A stretch of DNA of 64,000 nt from Flectonema sp. DT1601 (taxonomy: Eukaryota > Euglenozoa > Diplonemea > Diplonemida > Diplonemidae): assembly GCA_964019425.1 (NCBI GenBank), contig OZ025866.1, positions 310,001-374,000 of the forward strand, given 5' to 3'. Positions within the stretch are counted from its first letter, which is position 1. The number at the start of each line of letters is the position of its first letter. This document shows, one piece after another, positions 1 to 14,005 of this stretch. The position numbers and the translations under genes were made by a program. Under the pieces are notes generated by a model, which was not told where the DNA came from, made no database searches, and worked only from the letters and a program-made list of their open reading frames with translations.

Positions 1-3000
1 TGTAGATCAAGCACAGGATTGTGTTCTGATTTTCCAAAAGCTTTTGGAACTCTCTGTGATGATAACAATCCAGAAACAACAAACGATCAATGCGTCTCTG
101 GAACATGTACAGGAACATCACAATGCTCAACAGAACGTTGTACAACTACACGTCCGCAGTGTTGGTATCCATCTTGTTCTGGTTCTGTTTGTAGGGAATT
201 ACAAAAACCCGACAACACTCCCTGCAATGACAATGACGACACTACATTAAATGACATCTGTACTGCAGGAACCTGTTCGGGTACAAACTTATGTTCAAAC
301 AAGTATTGTCCTCCAAAGGGACAGTGCTATGAGTCTTCAACATGTGCGTTAGGAATCTGTGTTGATATTCTCGTGTCAGACTATACTGCTTGTGATGATG
401 GTAATGCTAACACATTTAATGACAGCTGTAGTAGAGGTACTTGTGTTGGAATTGAAAAGTGTTTTGGAACGACTTGTCCAACTCCAACATCACAGTGTGA
501 ATTATCAAATAGTTGTAATTCAGTATCTGGTCTTTGTGAGTCGACTTATGCTACGGATGGAACCTTATGTAATGATGGGGTAGTCAGTACTACGGGAGAT
601 AGATGTTTGTCTGGATTGTGTTTGGGTGAAATCTCTTGTGGAGTCGGAACCTGTGGATCAGACACACCTTGTAAACGACCATCTTGTTTGAATGGATTTT
701 GTTCAGTCATCAACTCACCAGATTCAACTGTTTGTAATGACCAAAACCCTTCAACTACATCTGACGTTTGTCTCAATGGTGTTTGTAGAGGTGTCGATTT
801 GTGTGAGAATGTCGTTTGTGGAGCTGCTTCATTCTTCAGTTCACCTCTTCGAGTTCAGTGCTTCAACTCAATGTGTAATCCGATAACTGGATTGTGTGAA
901 TTAATAAAGAAACCGAACTTTACTCCTTGTAATGATAACTCAGGATTAACTAGAAATGATTATTGTAATGATGGTGTTTGCATCGGAGAATCAATTTGTG
1001 ATCAAAGCAGCTGCACCAACTCTAACAGTGATGATCAGTGTTTGCAAAAGACCTGCAACTTCCTGACTGGAGGCTGTGACGTTACATCATACCCTGATGG
1101 CATCACCTGTAATGATCAAAACGCAAACACGATTTTCGATGCATGTTACAGCGGTGTTTGTAAGGGAAGACCTGTTTGCAGTACAACTTGCCCTGTTTTG
1201 GTAAATTCACAATGCAGTTCTCCTGTTTGCAGAAATGGATTACAATGCACATACGTGAGTGACCCTGATGGTGTTTCATGTTTTATGTCGAACACTAAAG
1301 GAATATGTGATAACGGTGTTTGTATTGTTAACAGATCATCTTGTAGTGGAATTGTTTGCTATCCAGAGTCACAATGCCATCACAGAGCTTATTGTAATAA
1401 TGGTGTTTGCAGGTCTATTCCAAAACCGAATCTTTCACCATGTGATATATCAATAGCGAATGGAGTTGGTAATTGTATTGATGGTGTTTGTGTTCAGGCT
1501 AATCTTTGTACCACAACATCATCATGTCAGCAACAAACAAGACTTGATAGTTGTCAGATTACATCACAGCAGTGTGATCCGCTAACTGGAAATTGTCAAA
1601 CAGAAAGAAGACCAGATGGATTCTTATGTAATGATGGGAATCCACAGACTCAAGCTGACAGATGTATATCAGGAAACTGTGTTGGTGTAACAGCATGTGG
1701 TCGAGTCTCATGTTTCACTACTGAGTCGTGCAGACACAGCAGATGTGTTGTTGGAAGTTGTGTTACAGAAGACAAGTCTGATGGATCGACATGCGATGAT
1801 CAGAATGATAATACCACAAACGATATCTGTCAACGAGGAGTCTGCACTGGTCAAGATCCATGTTCAGGTATTGACTGCTCAACTCAAATAGTTGGAGACA
1901 GTAGCTGTGCTTCATCAGTCTGTGTTAGAGGTATTTGTGTTGTAACAAACACAGCAAATAATACTATCTGTGATGATGGTAATCCAGACACTACATCTGA
2001 TCGTTGTTCGTCGGGTATCTGTAGAGGTGAATTAAAATGTGGACGGCAAACATGTCAAACAAATGACCAATGCCACATCACTAATGGATGTAACACAACA
2101 ACTGGATTATGTACAGAAAATAGGGTTGCTGATAACACTGTTTGTGATGATGGGAATCCGTCGACAACAACAGATATTTGTATTTCTGGACAGTGTATCG
2201 GATCAGCTGTGTGCGCAGTATTCTGTAGATCACCATCGACCTGTATGACAGCCGTCTGTAACGGTAATAGCTGTTCTTATATTCCTGTAACTAATGGTGT
2301 CACTTGCACTGATGAAGACTCAGCAACCACAAATGATGTTTGTACTTCAGGTGTTTGCACTGGAACTCCAATCTGCTCTGACAACTGCGCAGTCACACTA
2401 CCTGAAACACAATGTATGTATAGGGGTGAGTGTGATTATAATAATGGTCAGTGTAGACAGTTTTCAAAAAGTGACAACACATCTTGTGATGATGGAAATT
2501 CAAACACCATTACTGACAGCTGTTCAAACGGAATGTGTGTAGGAATCGATTTCTGTGAAACTTGCTCACGTCAAACAAGCAGCACTTGCGTTGAATTTCA
2601 ATGTGTTGATAACAGAAATCAACTAACGGGAATGATCATTGAAACCTCACCTAAGAAATGTACCCTTCAGGCAGTTACTAATGGTGTTGTGTGTTCAGAT
2701 AACTTCACAGACACTACAAATGATATGTGTACTGGGGGATCATGTCAAGGACAGCTTCGATGTAATGGAGTGCTCTGTGATAGACCACAGTCACAATGTC
2801 ATTTAATGGTTTGTAGTTCTTCTGGTTGTTTACAAGTTCAACAACCTGACCAATCGACGTGTACTTTCTTGTCAACAGAAGGTGTGAATGGAAGATGTGT
2901 TTCTGGAGTATGTGTTTCCCAACCAGCATGTGATGGTACCACTACCTGTAATTCTATATCTCAGTGTCATGGTGCAGGTGAATGTATTCCTCTGACTGGG

Positions 3001-6000
3001 ATGTGTAGCACACCAATGCTACCTGATCACTCTACTTGTAATGATGGCTCAGCAGAGACGTATGAAGATAAATGCTTATCAGGAGTATGTAGGGGTACTC
3101 ACCGATGCCAAGGAGTTGTCTGTACCTTAACAGCAGTAACTCAATGTCATTTGGGAGTTGCTTGTAATCCGATGACCGGATTGTGTGAATTAAATAATCG
3201 TGAAAACGGATCTCCCTGCAATGACAATAACCCGTCAACAATAAATGACAGATGTACTGATGGAGTGTGTTCTGGTCAAGTTCAATGTGTTAATGACTTG
3301 TGTGATATAAGAGGATGTCAAAGACCGATTTGTTTATCAACGGGATGTGATTACAGTGAATCACTACCTGATAACACTCCTTGTGATGATTCTAACTCCG
3401 CAACGTCTAGTGATCGATGTATGAGTTCTGTTTGTGTTGGAACAGATCGTTGTAGTGGAGTAACATGTCAGGCTCAAAGCCAATGTCACTCCTCTGGGAT
3501 ATGTCTACCTTCAACAGGCCTTTGTTCATCTCCTATCCTTCCTAATGATACTCCGTGTGATGACAGTGATGGTAGAACTCAGTTAGACACTTGTCAGAAT
3601 GGAATTTGTACTGGAAAAGATCTTTGTTTTGGTATCTCATGTCCACCTTCAGACCAATGCCACGAAACTGGTGTTTGCGATCCGCTTACCGGACTTTGTT
3701 CTGATCCACAAAAAGGAGAAGGAACCCCCTGTGATGACAACAATGCCGTTACTGATAATGATAAATGTACTCTTCAAGGATGTGCTGGTAATTTATTGTG
3801 TGGTACTATGGCATGCACTGCTTCGGGTGACTGTGTTGAAAGCTTCTGTAACAACAATGTTTGCAGCGAACGATTTCTTACTGTTGGAACTACCTGTAAT
3901 GATAATAATCCAACAACACTTAACGATACTTGTAATGGTGCAGGTGTTTGTATTGGAAGCACAACGTGTGATAGCGTCACGTGTGTTGCGAGATCGGAAT
4001 GTAAAGCTCAGGGTATCTGTCTACCTTCAGTAGGTATCTGTACAACACCAAACAAACCTGACGGGTCTCAATGTAGTGGAGGTGATGGTAGTTGTGTCTC
4101 AGGAACGTGTATTCTTCAAGATAAGTGTCAAGGTGTTGTCTGTACTGCTTCTGATCAATGCCATCTAATCGGAACATGTGATCCACAAACTGGATTATGT
4201 AGTGACCCAGTTAAGCCTGATGACCTACTTTGTGATGACCTCGATACTTCAACTACCAGTTCTTGTCAGTCTGGATCTTGTATTCCAACACTTATGTGTG
4301 GTAATGCAGTTTGTACTGCTCCTGTATGTCATGATGTCTCGTGTAGTGCTAGTTTATGTATTACTACTCAACGACAGGGTACTCGCTGTAATGATAACAA
4401 CATCTTAACCTTTAATGACACTTGTGTTAGTGGTCAGTGTATTGGAACTCGTAGATGCGAAGGGGTAACATGTCTCACAAGTAACCCTTGTCTATTTAGT
4501 GGTAGTTGTAATCCAGCATCAGGTGTTTGTGATTTCCCACAAAAGTTAGACGGAACTCAATGTGGAACAGGAATGAAATGTATTACTGGAGAGTGTGTTA
4601 GAAATGATATTTGTGGTACAGGAACTGTCTGTTTGTCTTCATCACAATGTCATGAAGCAGGTCCATGTACACCGCGAGGTGAATGTTCAGAAGTACCACG
4701 AAGTGATTCTACTCCGTGTGATGATGAGAACTCAGCTACTGTTGGAGACTCCTGCAGGTCTGGTCTCTGTGTTGGTACTACAAAGTGTGGAGTTAGCTGT
4801 CCAGTTTCTAATTCGGGATGTCACATGAGTGGTATTTGTAATAATGCTACTGGTCTGTGTTACTATCCACCAAGACCTGATGGAACAGTTTGCGATGATG
4901 GAAATCCAGCAACCTTCTCAAGCATCTGTTCTTCAGGTAATTGTATTGGAACAACTACCTGCTCACAACGTAATTGTACTGTTGGTACAGCCTGTAGGAT
5001 ACCAGTCTGTCAGGGACAGCAATGTACTTCTTCTGTTGCAGTTGATGGAACTATTTGTGATGATAATGATAATTTCACTTCTACTGATACTTGTACAGCT
5101 GGTGTTTGTGGAGGAATTAATAATTGTGAAGGTGTTACCTGTACTGCTATTGACAGCTGTCATCAGGCTGGTACTTGTGATTTACTAACTGGGTTATGCA
5201 GTGCTCCCCTCCTTCCTGATAACACTCCTTGTTCCATTGATGCTTCATGTGTGAGGGGTGTTTGTAGAGGATTTCCAATTCAAACTTGTGCGACGTTTGT
5301 AGCTGATTGTCAACTGGTTGAAAATCCATTACAGAAAACATGCAGGACGTGTAATTCTGTGACGTGTTGTAGGACCTGCTCATCCTACACAGTTCCTTGT
5401 GCTTCCGGATCGCTCAAATCTGATCACTCGACAATTGTTTGTAATAACGGAGGCTGTGATCAAGAAACATGTTGTAATCCAAACAGATGTCAAGGAGTGA
5501 CATGCATACCTTCAGATTCATGTCACTCAGCTGGTGTATGTAATGATATCACTGGCGTCTGCAGCGATCCAATTATTCAAAATAATGAAATGCAGACATG
5601 TGATGATAGGAACCCTTCTACGATAAACGATACTTGCGTTAGTGGAATATGTACTGGTGACTTAGTATGTGGAGGAACAGTATGCAGACCGATATCTCAA
5701 TGCTACAGAGTGTACTGTGGTGTAGATATAAACAATAACCCGACATGTCTTGATAAGGTAGCCTATGATGGCACTCCATGTGATGACAGCAACGCTCTAA
5801 CTGAAAATGATAAATGCACGTCGGGGATATGCATTGGAACTGACAAGTGTAGAGGTGTCATTTGCACTCCTAACTCTCAATGCCAAACTACCCCTGGAAC
5901 ATGTAATCCACTAACAGGATTATGTGTTTATACGAACCTAAGAGACGGAACTCCTTGTGATGATAGTAACCCATCTACTACAAGTGATGCATGTACTCTG

Positions 6001-9000
6001 GGTGTCTGCAGGGGTTATATTATCTGTGGAGGAGTTCCTTGTCGATCAGCATCACAGTGTCACGATGTATCATGTAGTGTTGGTGGTCAATGTGTTGTAC
6101 AGCAAAAAGTAACTGGATACGTATGCAATGACCAAGATGAATCCAGCACCAATGACGAATGTACATCATCTGGACGATGTGTTGGAACTCAACGTTGTAA
6201 TCCATTATCATGTTCATCGACTAGTTCAGACAGTTGTCATGATCCTCCAATTTGTGATCCAAAAACAGGTTTGTGTACTGATCCAGTAAAACCAGATGGA
6301 ACTATTTGCGATACAAACAAAGTGTGCGTAGCAGGAGCTTGTTCCCAATCAAGTTTCACTACTTGTGGTTTAGTTGTTTGCAGACCTGTAAACCCTCACT
6401 GCTACACAGTAGAGTGTGTTAATAACATCTGTGTTCAAACTGAGAAATTTGATGGATCTCCTTGTAATGACGACTCTCCTGATACTGTTGATGACCGTTG
6501 TATTTCAGGAAGGTGTACTGGTACCAATTTATGTGCTTCTCAAACGTGTCCAGTTAATAATTTATGTCAAAAATCTGGACGCTGTGATGTCACAACTGGA
6601 TTATGCATTTTTGAAAAGTCTCTCGATGAGGACGCCAACCTCTGCAACGACAACAATCCCGACACTGAAAATGACATTTGTAGAAATGGGGTTTGCTCTG
6701 GTACCATTATTAGTTGTCAAACAAACATCTGCAGAACTGATACACAATGTCAAGATGTGTCATCTACCGGGGTATTAATAAACAAACCATCTAACTCACC
6801 ATGTGATGACAACAATCACTTAACTACAAACGATAAATGCAACGGAGGCATCTGCGTTGGAACTGAAATCTGTTCTGATGTTTCATGTTTCCCGATAAAT
6901 CAATGTCATAGCGCTGGTGTTTGTAGAGGAGGTAAGTGTACCAATCCAATCCAGCCTGAAGGAACTCCTTGTAATGATAATAATCAGCTGACTACTAATG
7001 ATGTTTGTAGATCAGGTCAATGTGTTGGTAGTATTCGTAATTGTCAAGTAAGTGGAAGATCCGTTGAGTGTATTCCAACAGATCCGCAGTGTAAGATTGC
7101 TCGTTGTGATCAACAACAGACTTTAGGAGTATCACCGCAGTCGTGTTATTCCGAAAACGCTTCTGATGGAATTCCATGTGATGATTTCAATTCAGACACG
7201 ATAAATGACATTTGTAGATCAGGTGTTTGTATCGGAAGTGATCAACAACAACTCTGTAGTCAAGTCACTTGTTCTCCATCAACAACATGTAAAACCTCAA
7301 TATGTAATAATGGTATCTGTATCGAATCAAACAAACCACACAACACTGATTGCTCTGATGGCAATCCACTCACAACAAGAGATCGTTGCATTGCTGGTAT
7401 CTGTAAAGGTGACTTGACTTGTTCTGTTGGAGCTTCTCAAATCAACTGTGAAGCAACTACAAAACTTTGCTACACAGTCAAGTGTGGTTCTGGTTCAGGA
7501 CTCACTTGTGTAGAAGAACAATTACCTGACAACACAGAGTGTGATGATGGTGATGGTAGCACAGTTGAAGATAAATGTCAGTCAGGAATATGTGTTGGCG
7601 TTACGAAATGCGATCAAACAACATGCAGCACTCCTCCATCGTCTCAGTCTTGTCTACGTCCTTCAGGAGTATGTGCGTATGAGACAGGTGCTTGTGAATT
7701 CAGTCCTGCGGATACTTCAATCACATGTGATGATGGAAATAGCTTAACAACACTTGATCATTGTCAAGGATCAACTTGCACAGGTTCAATTCCCTGTGGA
7801 GCTACGTTTTGTGTTCCAAACAACGCTCAGTGTGGTGACGTAACATGCAATCCTTCAAACAATACTTGTGGTTATGTGAATGCTCCAAATGGAAAGTCTT
7901 GCAACGACTACAACTCTAGTACTGTTCAAGACGGATGTCAGAATGGAATTTGCATCGGAAGGAACCTTTGTGAAGGTGTCGTATGTAACACTGTGACACC
8001 ATGTGGAAGACAGCAATGTGATTATCAGTCAGGGATGTGTAAGGATTTACTGTCACCTGATAGTACTCCTTGTCTTATTAATAATACAGTTCAGGGTTCC
8101 TGTAGGAAGGGGATCTGTTTATCGTTAGTAACTTGTGACAATGTTAGTGTCTGTACTATTCCAACCTCTAATGATCTACAATGTGTTTACTCAACGTGTG
8201 TTAATGGTGTTTGTGTTATAAATAACACTCCTGATAACACTCCATGTACAGACGGTAATCCAGCTACTGTTAGTGATATTTGTATGTCAGGAAGGTGCAG
8301 TGGTATCACAGCGTGTGATTCAGCAAATTGCGAGCAGAAAACATGCATGTCTGCGAGATGTACACAGCTTGGTGTCTGTGTTTATGACCCGTTACCAGAC
8401 AGGACTGTGTGTTCAGATATTAATCCCTCGACGGTTAACGATAGTTGTTTAGCTGGAGTGTGTGTTGGAACTGCTGTGTGTTCAAATCAACTTCAATGTT
8501 CAACACAAAACACATGTCTAAGACCTGAGTGTTCATCATCTTCAACGACAACATGTTCATTTGTACCAAAACCCAACTCAGTTCAATGTGATGACGGAAA
8601 CAGTAACACTATTAATGATAAATGTCAAACGGGAATTTGTCAAGGAACAAACCTCTGCACTGACGTAACCTGTGTTGCAACTGAGTGTCAGGAAACATCA
8701 ATTTGTGATTACGCAACGGGAAGTTGTCGAATTCAGAAGAAGATTAATGGTGAATTATGTTCTAATACTTTAATTCAAAGTGGCTATTGTGGTAATGGAA
8801 TCTGCATAGCCACGACAAGTTGTGGATTCACCGGAGGTGTTCAAACCGTTTGCAATCCCCCGAATAGCACTCTCAGCCAGTGTAAGATTCCAACGTGTGA
8901 TATCAATCAGAATTGTGTTTTATCAAATGCAGCAGATCACACAAAATGTGATGACGAGAATGAATTAACATCAGCAGATGAATGTATATCTGGTTCATGT

Positions 9001-12000
9001 ATTGGGATTACTAACTGCCAAGGAGTTTCATGTCCTACTCGTTCACAATGTCGTACTTCAGGTGTGTGTAATCCAACAACTGGAACTTGTGAATATAAAT
9101 TTAAATCTGACGGAGAACAATGCAATGATGATAACCCAACAACAACTACTGAAGTGTGTCTTGCTGGTCAATGCATCTCACCATCATCATGTGGTGGTGA
9201 TCTTTGTGTACCAGAATCATCTTGTTTTTCAGCTTCTTGCGTTGACAACAACTGTATTAGAACACAAGTACCTGAAGGGACTCCTTGCGATGATAGTTCA
9301 GATCAAACTCATAATGACATCTGTCGTTCTGGTGGAATTTGTGAAGGATTTAATTATTGTAATCCAAATCCTTGTTTTTCAGAAAATGAAGCTGCCAGAA
9401 CAGCATCGAGCTGTTTGATTTCATCGACGTGTAGAAATAAAGACGGCATCTGTATTAGAGAAAAGAAACCAGATGGTGAATCATGTCAAGGAGGTATCTG
9501 TACTAATGGAATTTGTATTTCTACAACTGACGTTCAATGCCAGCAACGAGACGCTGTTGTCAACTCGCAAGTAACAACTGTTACATGTCCAAGACCTCAG
9601 TCACCATGTGTTAAGTATACTTGTGGTGACCTATCTTCTACAGCTGGTGGATGTGTTGAGACTGCTATTGAGATTAATTCAGTTCAGAACTCAACGACAC
9701 CAACAGCTTGTGATGATGGAAATCTTCAAACAACAAATGATATTTGTAATAACAAAATTTGCGTTGGAACTGACATGTGTTCAAATGTCAGCTGTACTTC
9801 ACCACCAACCAACTGTAATAATGCGGGTACATGCATACCTTCAACAGGTATGTGTGAGTACAGAGTTAAGATGTCAGGTTCACCTTGTAAAACAGTCTCA
9901 AATACTGATGGTACTTGTCTTGGATCTGTTTGCTTGCTGTCACTAACATGTAATGGTATTACTTGTCCTCCTTATGATGTTGAGTGTAGTAGACCTTTGT
10001 GTAATCCGGGATGTAGTACTGCTCCACTTTCTAATGGCTTGACGTGTTCAAATGGTGTTTGTACAGATGGTTTGTGTACTTCATCTGACCTGTGCAGAGG
10101 TGTAGTCTGTCAAAGTTCATCATGTAGAACTCGTTCCTTTTGTGACATCAGAACAGGACTTTGTAGTGGTACTCCAGCACCAGATGGAACTTCTTGTGAT
10201 GATAACGACATCTTCACATCTGACGACCAATGCAAGTCTGGTGTTTGTATGGGAACCGTAACATGTGGTGGTACTGTCTGTCCGTTACCTACATCACCAT
10301 GTCAGTATTATAGTTGTAATTCAACTCAAAATTGTATTATCTCATCTCGTTATGAAGGATCCGTGTGTTCAAGTCGTCTACTCAGTTCTAATGAAGTTTA
10401 TAAGCAGTGTACTGCAACAGGTGATTGTCGAGTACCTGATAGTTGCAGGAATGTAGTTTGTCCAACTCCAACATCAGCATGCATTCGTTCATTATGTGAA
10501 CCGACAACAGGTAAATGTGTTTCTGAATTCCTACCAGAGAGAAGCACCTGTAGGGTTAACAGTTTTGAAGGAGTGTGTAGGTCAGGAGGATGTTCAAGAC
10601 TACTGCAATGCAATGGAGCTGAGTGTGTCGCTAACTCACAATGTAATGAAGCAGTGTGTGTTGATAACATCTGCATCCAAAGACCTTTACTCACAACATC
10701 ATGTGATGACAACTCACCAACAACAGTATCTGACATGTGTAATGCTTCTTTATGTGTTGGTGTTCTTCATAGTCAATGTACTGTAATCACATCAACAAAC
10801 ACTACCATTCCAAAGACATGTGAAGCAATTTCTCAATGTCATTCTGATGGAATCTGTATTGAAGGACAGTGTACTACTCCATTAAAGAATGATGGAACGC
10901 CTTGTAATGATAACAACAACAGTACTCTGTCGGATGTCTGTCTTTCTGGTGTTTGTACTGCTGTTGCGAGGTGTACTGCTAGTTCGGTTGTATGTGTTCC
11001 GAATGATCGTTTCTGTGGATCAGTGTATTGTAATTCATCGAACCAGTGTGTTCAATCACAGAAATCTGATGGTTCTTCTTGCAATCAAAATACAGGTCGT
11101 TGTATTGCAGGAATCTGTGCAACAGCTGCTACAGGTGATGAGTGCGTTACTACAGCCAGGTGTGGAACTGGTCAATACTGTGTTGACACGAACTTAACAT
11201 CGACAATCCCAACATGGGAATGCCGTTGTAGTATCCCAAGTCAAGGAACAATGTTGTTAGGTGCTGCTACATGTGTGACACCATCTTCACCAGAAAGCAA
11301 TACAATTATCATAACAAGTCGAACGGCGGTAGCCAGACCGTCAGAGCTCGTCGACGCTATTGCGAAGGAACTCGGAGTGTCGCCTACTAAGTATGTGTTT
11401 TTTTTTTTTTATTTTTTTATTGTTTATAATCTTGGTGGAATACCCAAAAAAAAAAAAAAGACAAAATTGACAACAAAAAAAAAAACAGAATAAACTTAAC
11501 TGCTACGGATGCCGGGAACACAAATTTCTCAGTGTCATTCTTTGGAACTTCACAAGGAGGTTCCCAGCAGGGGACTAATGATGGTTTGGCTGGAAATAAT
11601 GTAATGGCAACATTTCAGCAGAGGATATCTGAATGTACTTCAGCAACTGCCACTGAATTTTGTACAAACACGGGAATATCGAATAGTCTAGCTGCTGCAA
11701 CCATCTGCTCTTCGTTAGTTGTGAATACACTTTGTACCGGTAGTGCTGATTGTATTTGGGGAGGAACTTCGTGTGCTGCTCGTACTTCTGGTCCAACACC
11801 ATCACCAAGTGATGATTCGTCGTTTCCGGTATGTAAAAACTACTATTAGAGTTTTAGTATTTAGTAAGTAACTTTTAAAAGTGAAAAAACAAACAGTTTG
11901 TGGCAATCGTATTAATAGTTCTTGGAGCATGTGTGTGTCTAGCAGTGATAGGTTTATTGCTCAAGAAGAGGAAGAGGTCTGATTCAGCCTTATTACGTGA

Positions 12001-12382
12001 TGTTGATCCGGAATTTGATACAATAGCACCAGGAGCTCATGAGATGAAAGAACCAATTGCTATAGATCCTGATACATTGACAACACCTTCACATAAAGAT
12101 GACTATCCAGGAACACCTTATAAAGATGCTGATGGACTGTTGTTATTACCGACGTCATTTGAACCACCACCTCCGATTTCATACGGCAGAGGTGGTGTGT
12201 TGCCATCGTTCTCTGCTGGTCCTCCTCCGCTACCTCCAATATCGGATGTGAGGTCGACTAGATTGATAGATCCTCATTCGTCACTTCATAGTATTCCTAA
12301 TGCTTCTGTGTACACTCAGGGTTTATTACATACCCCTGCAAGAAATGATACGGATAATATTTTCACTCCTGGCTTTGTCTGA
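1..12382 (+). CDS. Giant Cys-rich repeat type I membrane protein (5' partial)
   Basis: The frame is open from base 1, so the start lies upstream. Exons are 1-11390, 11489-11828 and 11897-12382 (introns of 98 and 68 nt, GTATGT donors; phases 2 and 0 join cleanly), giving about 4071 residues here. Nearly all of exon 1 is one roughly 50-residue Cys-rich unit repeated perhaps 70-80 times (estimated from length), with a core like DGTxCDDxNxxTxxDxC then xxGxCxG, and SQCHxxGxC between cores. It resembles Dictyostelium CTDC-type and EGF-like extracellular repeats. A divergent block with CC pairs (about 5275-5475) interrupts the array. After the repeats comes a possible membrane-proximal SEA-like fold (ELGVSPTKINLTATDAG), then one transmembrane helix at the start of exon 3, a basic stop-transfer (KKRKR) and a Pro-rich tail with PPPP and PPPLPP, possible SH3/WW/profilin ligands. 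Likely a surface adhesin or coat protein; the function is inferred from architecture only. Confidence 0.85.
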
Positions 12383-12885
12383 TGAGAATGTACTTAAATA
12401 TTTTTTTTTTTTTTTAGTTCTATTTTTTTTTTGATAATTTACTCATTAGGAGAACTGGAAAAAAAATTTCTTTTTTTTTTTTTTTTTTTTAATTTATTCG
12501 TTTTTATTAGTATGTTCTTTACTTAGACAATTTTTTTTTTTTTTTCTTTTTGCAATTTTGTCATGGTGTACCTATATGTGAACAAGCTAAAAGAGTGGCT
12601 TACAGTTCGTTGGAATTACTCAGCAGTCTCTGTCGCTTCTTTTTTTATTAACCCTTGTTGTTTGCATGATACACGGCCACTTATAAAACTGTCTGTTTTG
12701 TGGTATTTTTTAAATTTTTTTTTTTTTTTTTTTTTTTTAGGTATCGAAAATGTTAACTTGATGTGATAAAAATATTTTTGCGTCGAATTGTTTTCTTTTT
12801 TTCCTCAAAAAAATTTTATCTTACTTTTTTTTTTGCTTAAAACAAATTTTGTTAAAAAACCCCCCCGTTTTTTCATTGGAAGAAG

Positions 12886-12917
<32 letters not shown>

Positions 12918-13779
12918 AAAAATTTAATTTCCGATCAAGCTATATCTCTCTGTCTGACTTGCTGATCCGCATTTTTTATTGTACTTCTGAAGTGATATCA
13001 ACTGTGAGGGGTTTTCACTGTGGGTTCATCATTTTTAGAATGACATTAAAAAAAAAAAAAAAAAAAAAAACCAAAAAAAATAGTAGATTTACGTAGCTTT
13101 GTTTGTTCTCTTTATATTCATATTGTTGGTAAGTTAGTAGTAGACTATTTCTCATCCCTTTTCATCCTTCCTTCCCCCTGACTTTTGTGGGAATTTTCCC
13201 TGTTTTTTTTGTTTTTGTTATAACGGTCGCGTCTAATACACATATTGTTGTGGGATGCGATGTCAACGTTGATTTCTTCGAATCTCTTTCGATATGGGAG
13301 GAGAGGAAAAATTCATTTTTTTTTTTTTTTTTTTTTAGAATTTTTTTTTTTTCCAGAACTTTCACGGTTGCTGGTTGTAGTCGTAGAAACATTTTTTATG
13401 TTTTTTTTTTTATTTTTATTATTATTTGATTTTGCTTTAGTTGCAAACGAATACAGACCGATTTATCTTATTTATCTGCTTTTATTTTGGTTCCAACTGT
13501 CATTACATATTTTTTATTATTTTTATGTTCTGGTATATATCACGTTTGTTATTTTTTTTTTTTTTTCCCCTTGTTTGTTTATTTGTGCGATTCGAGAGCA
13601 AAGCAAGAAAAAAAAAAAAAATAAAAAAAAAAATTAAATGACAGTAATAGTAACATCATGAAATTGCTTGGCTCTATAGAGTTTTTTTTTTTTTTCTTCT
13701 TTTTTCTTCCCTTTTTTAGTCCCAAAGAACCCCTGCTATTCGTTTTTGTGTTTTGTCTTATAGGATTAAACATTGTTTG

Positions 13780-13810
<31 letters not shown>

Positions 13811-14005
13811 CAAAAAAAACAAAACAAAACAAACAAACATCTTCTGCTCGTTCAGTAAATGGTAACCAGCAGCTAACATAAACGAGAAGTTAAAGATTTC
13901 TTTTTTTTTTTTTTTGATGATTTTACATTAGAGAAATAATGTTTTTTTCCACAATGACAAAAAAAAACAGGTTGGTGAGACAAAGAAAAACATAATAATA
14001 ATAAA
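12383..14005. other. Intergenic, homopolymer-rich
   Basis: No gene is visible. The stretch is dominated by T and A runs (for example T runs near 12475 and 12720, A runs near 12890 and 13045) with short mixed sequence between. Open frames here encode mainly poly-Phe or poly-Lys. It should hold the 3' UTR of the Cys-rich gene and the 5' UTR of the next one. Confidence 0.7.
13940..13970 (+). promoter_or_regulatory. Candidate spliced-leader acceptor, TBC-like gene
   Basis: A T run and CC are followed by ACAATGAC, an A run and CAG ending at 13970, 35 nt before the ATG at 14006. The arrangement (A run directly before CAG) is the same as at the cis-intron 3' ends in this window, so one splicing signal may serve both. 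It could instead be the end of a 5' UTR intron. Confidence 0.4.

Noticed and set aside
11391-11493. Poly-Phe/Tyr hydrophobic end of the Cys-rich frame read as a transmembrane helix
   Set aside because: It is intron sequence (GTATGT...ACAG); the spliced frame continues into a coherent domain and a proper transmembrane exon at 11897.
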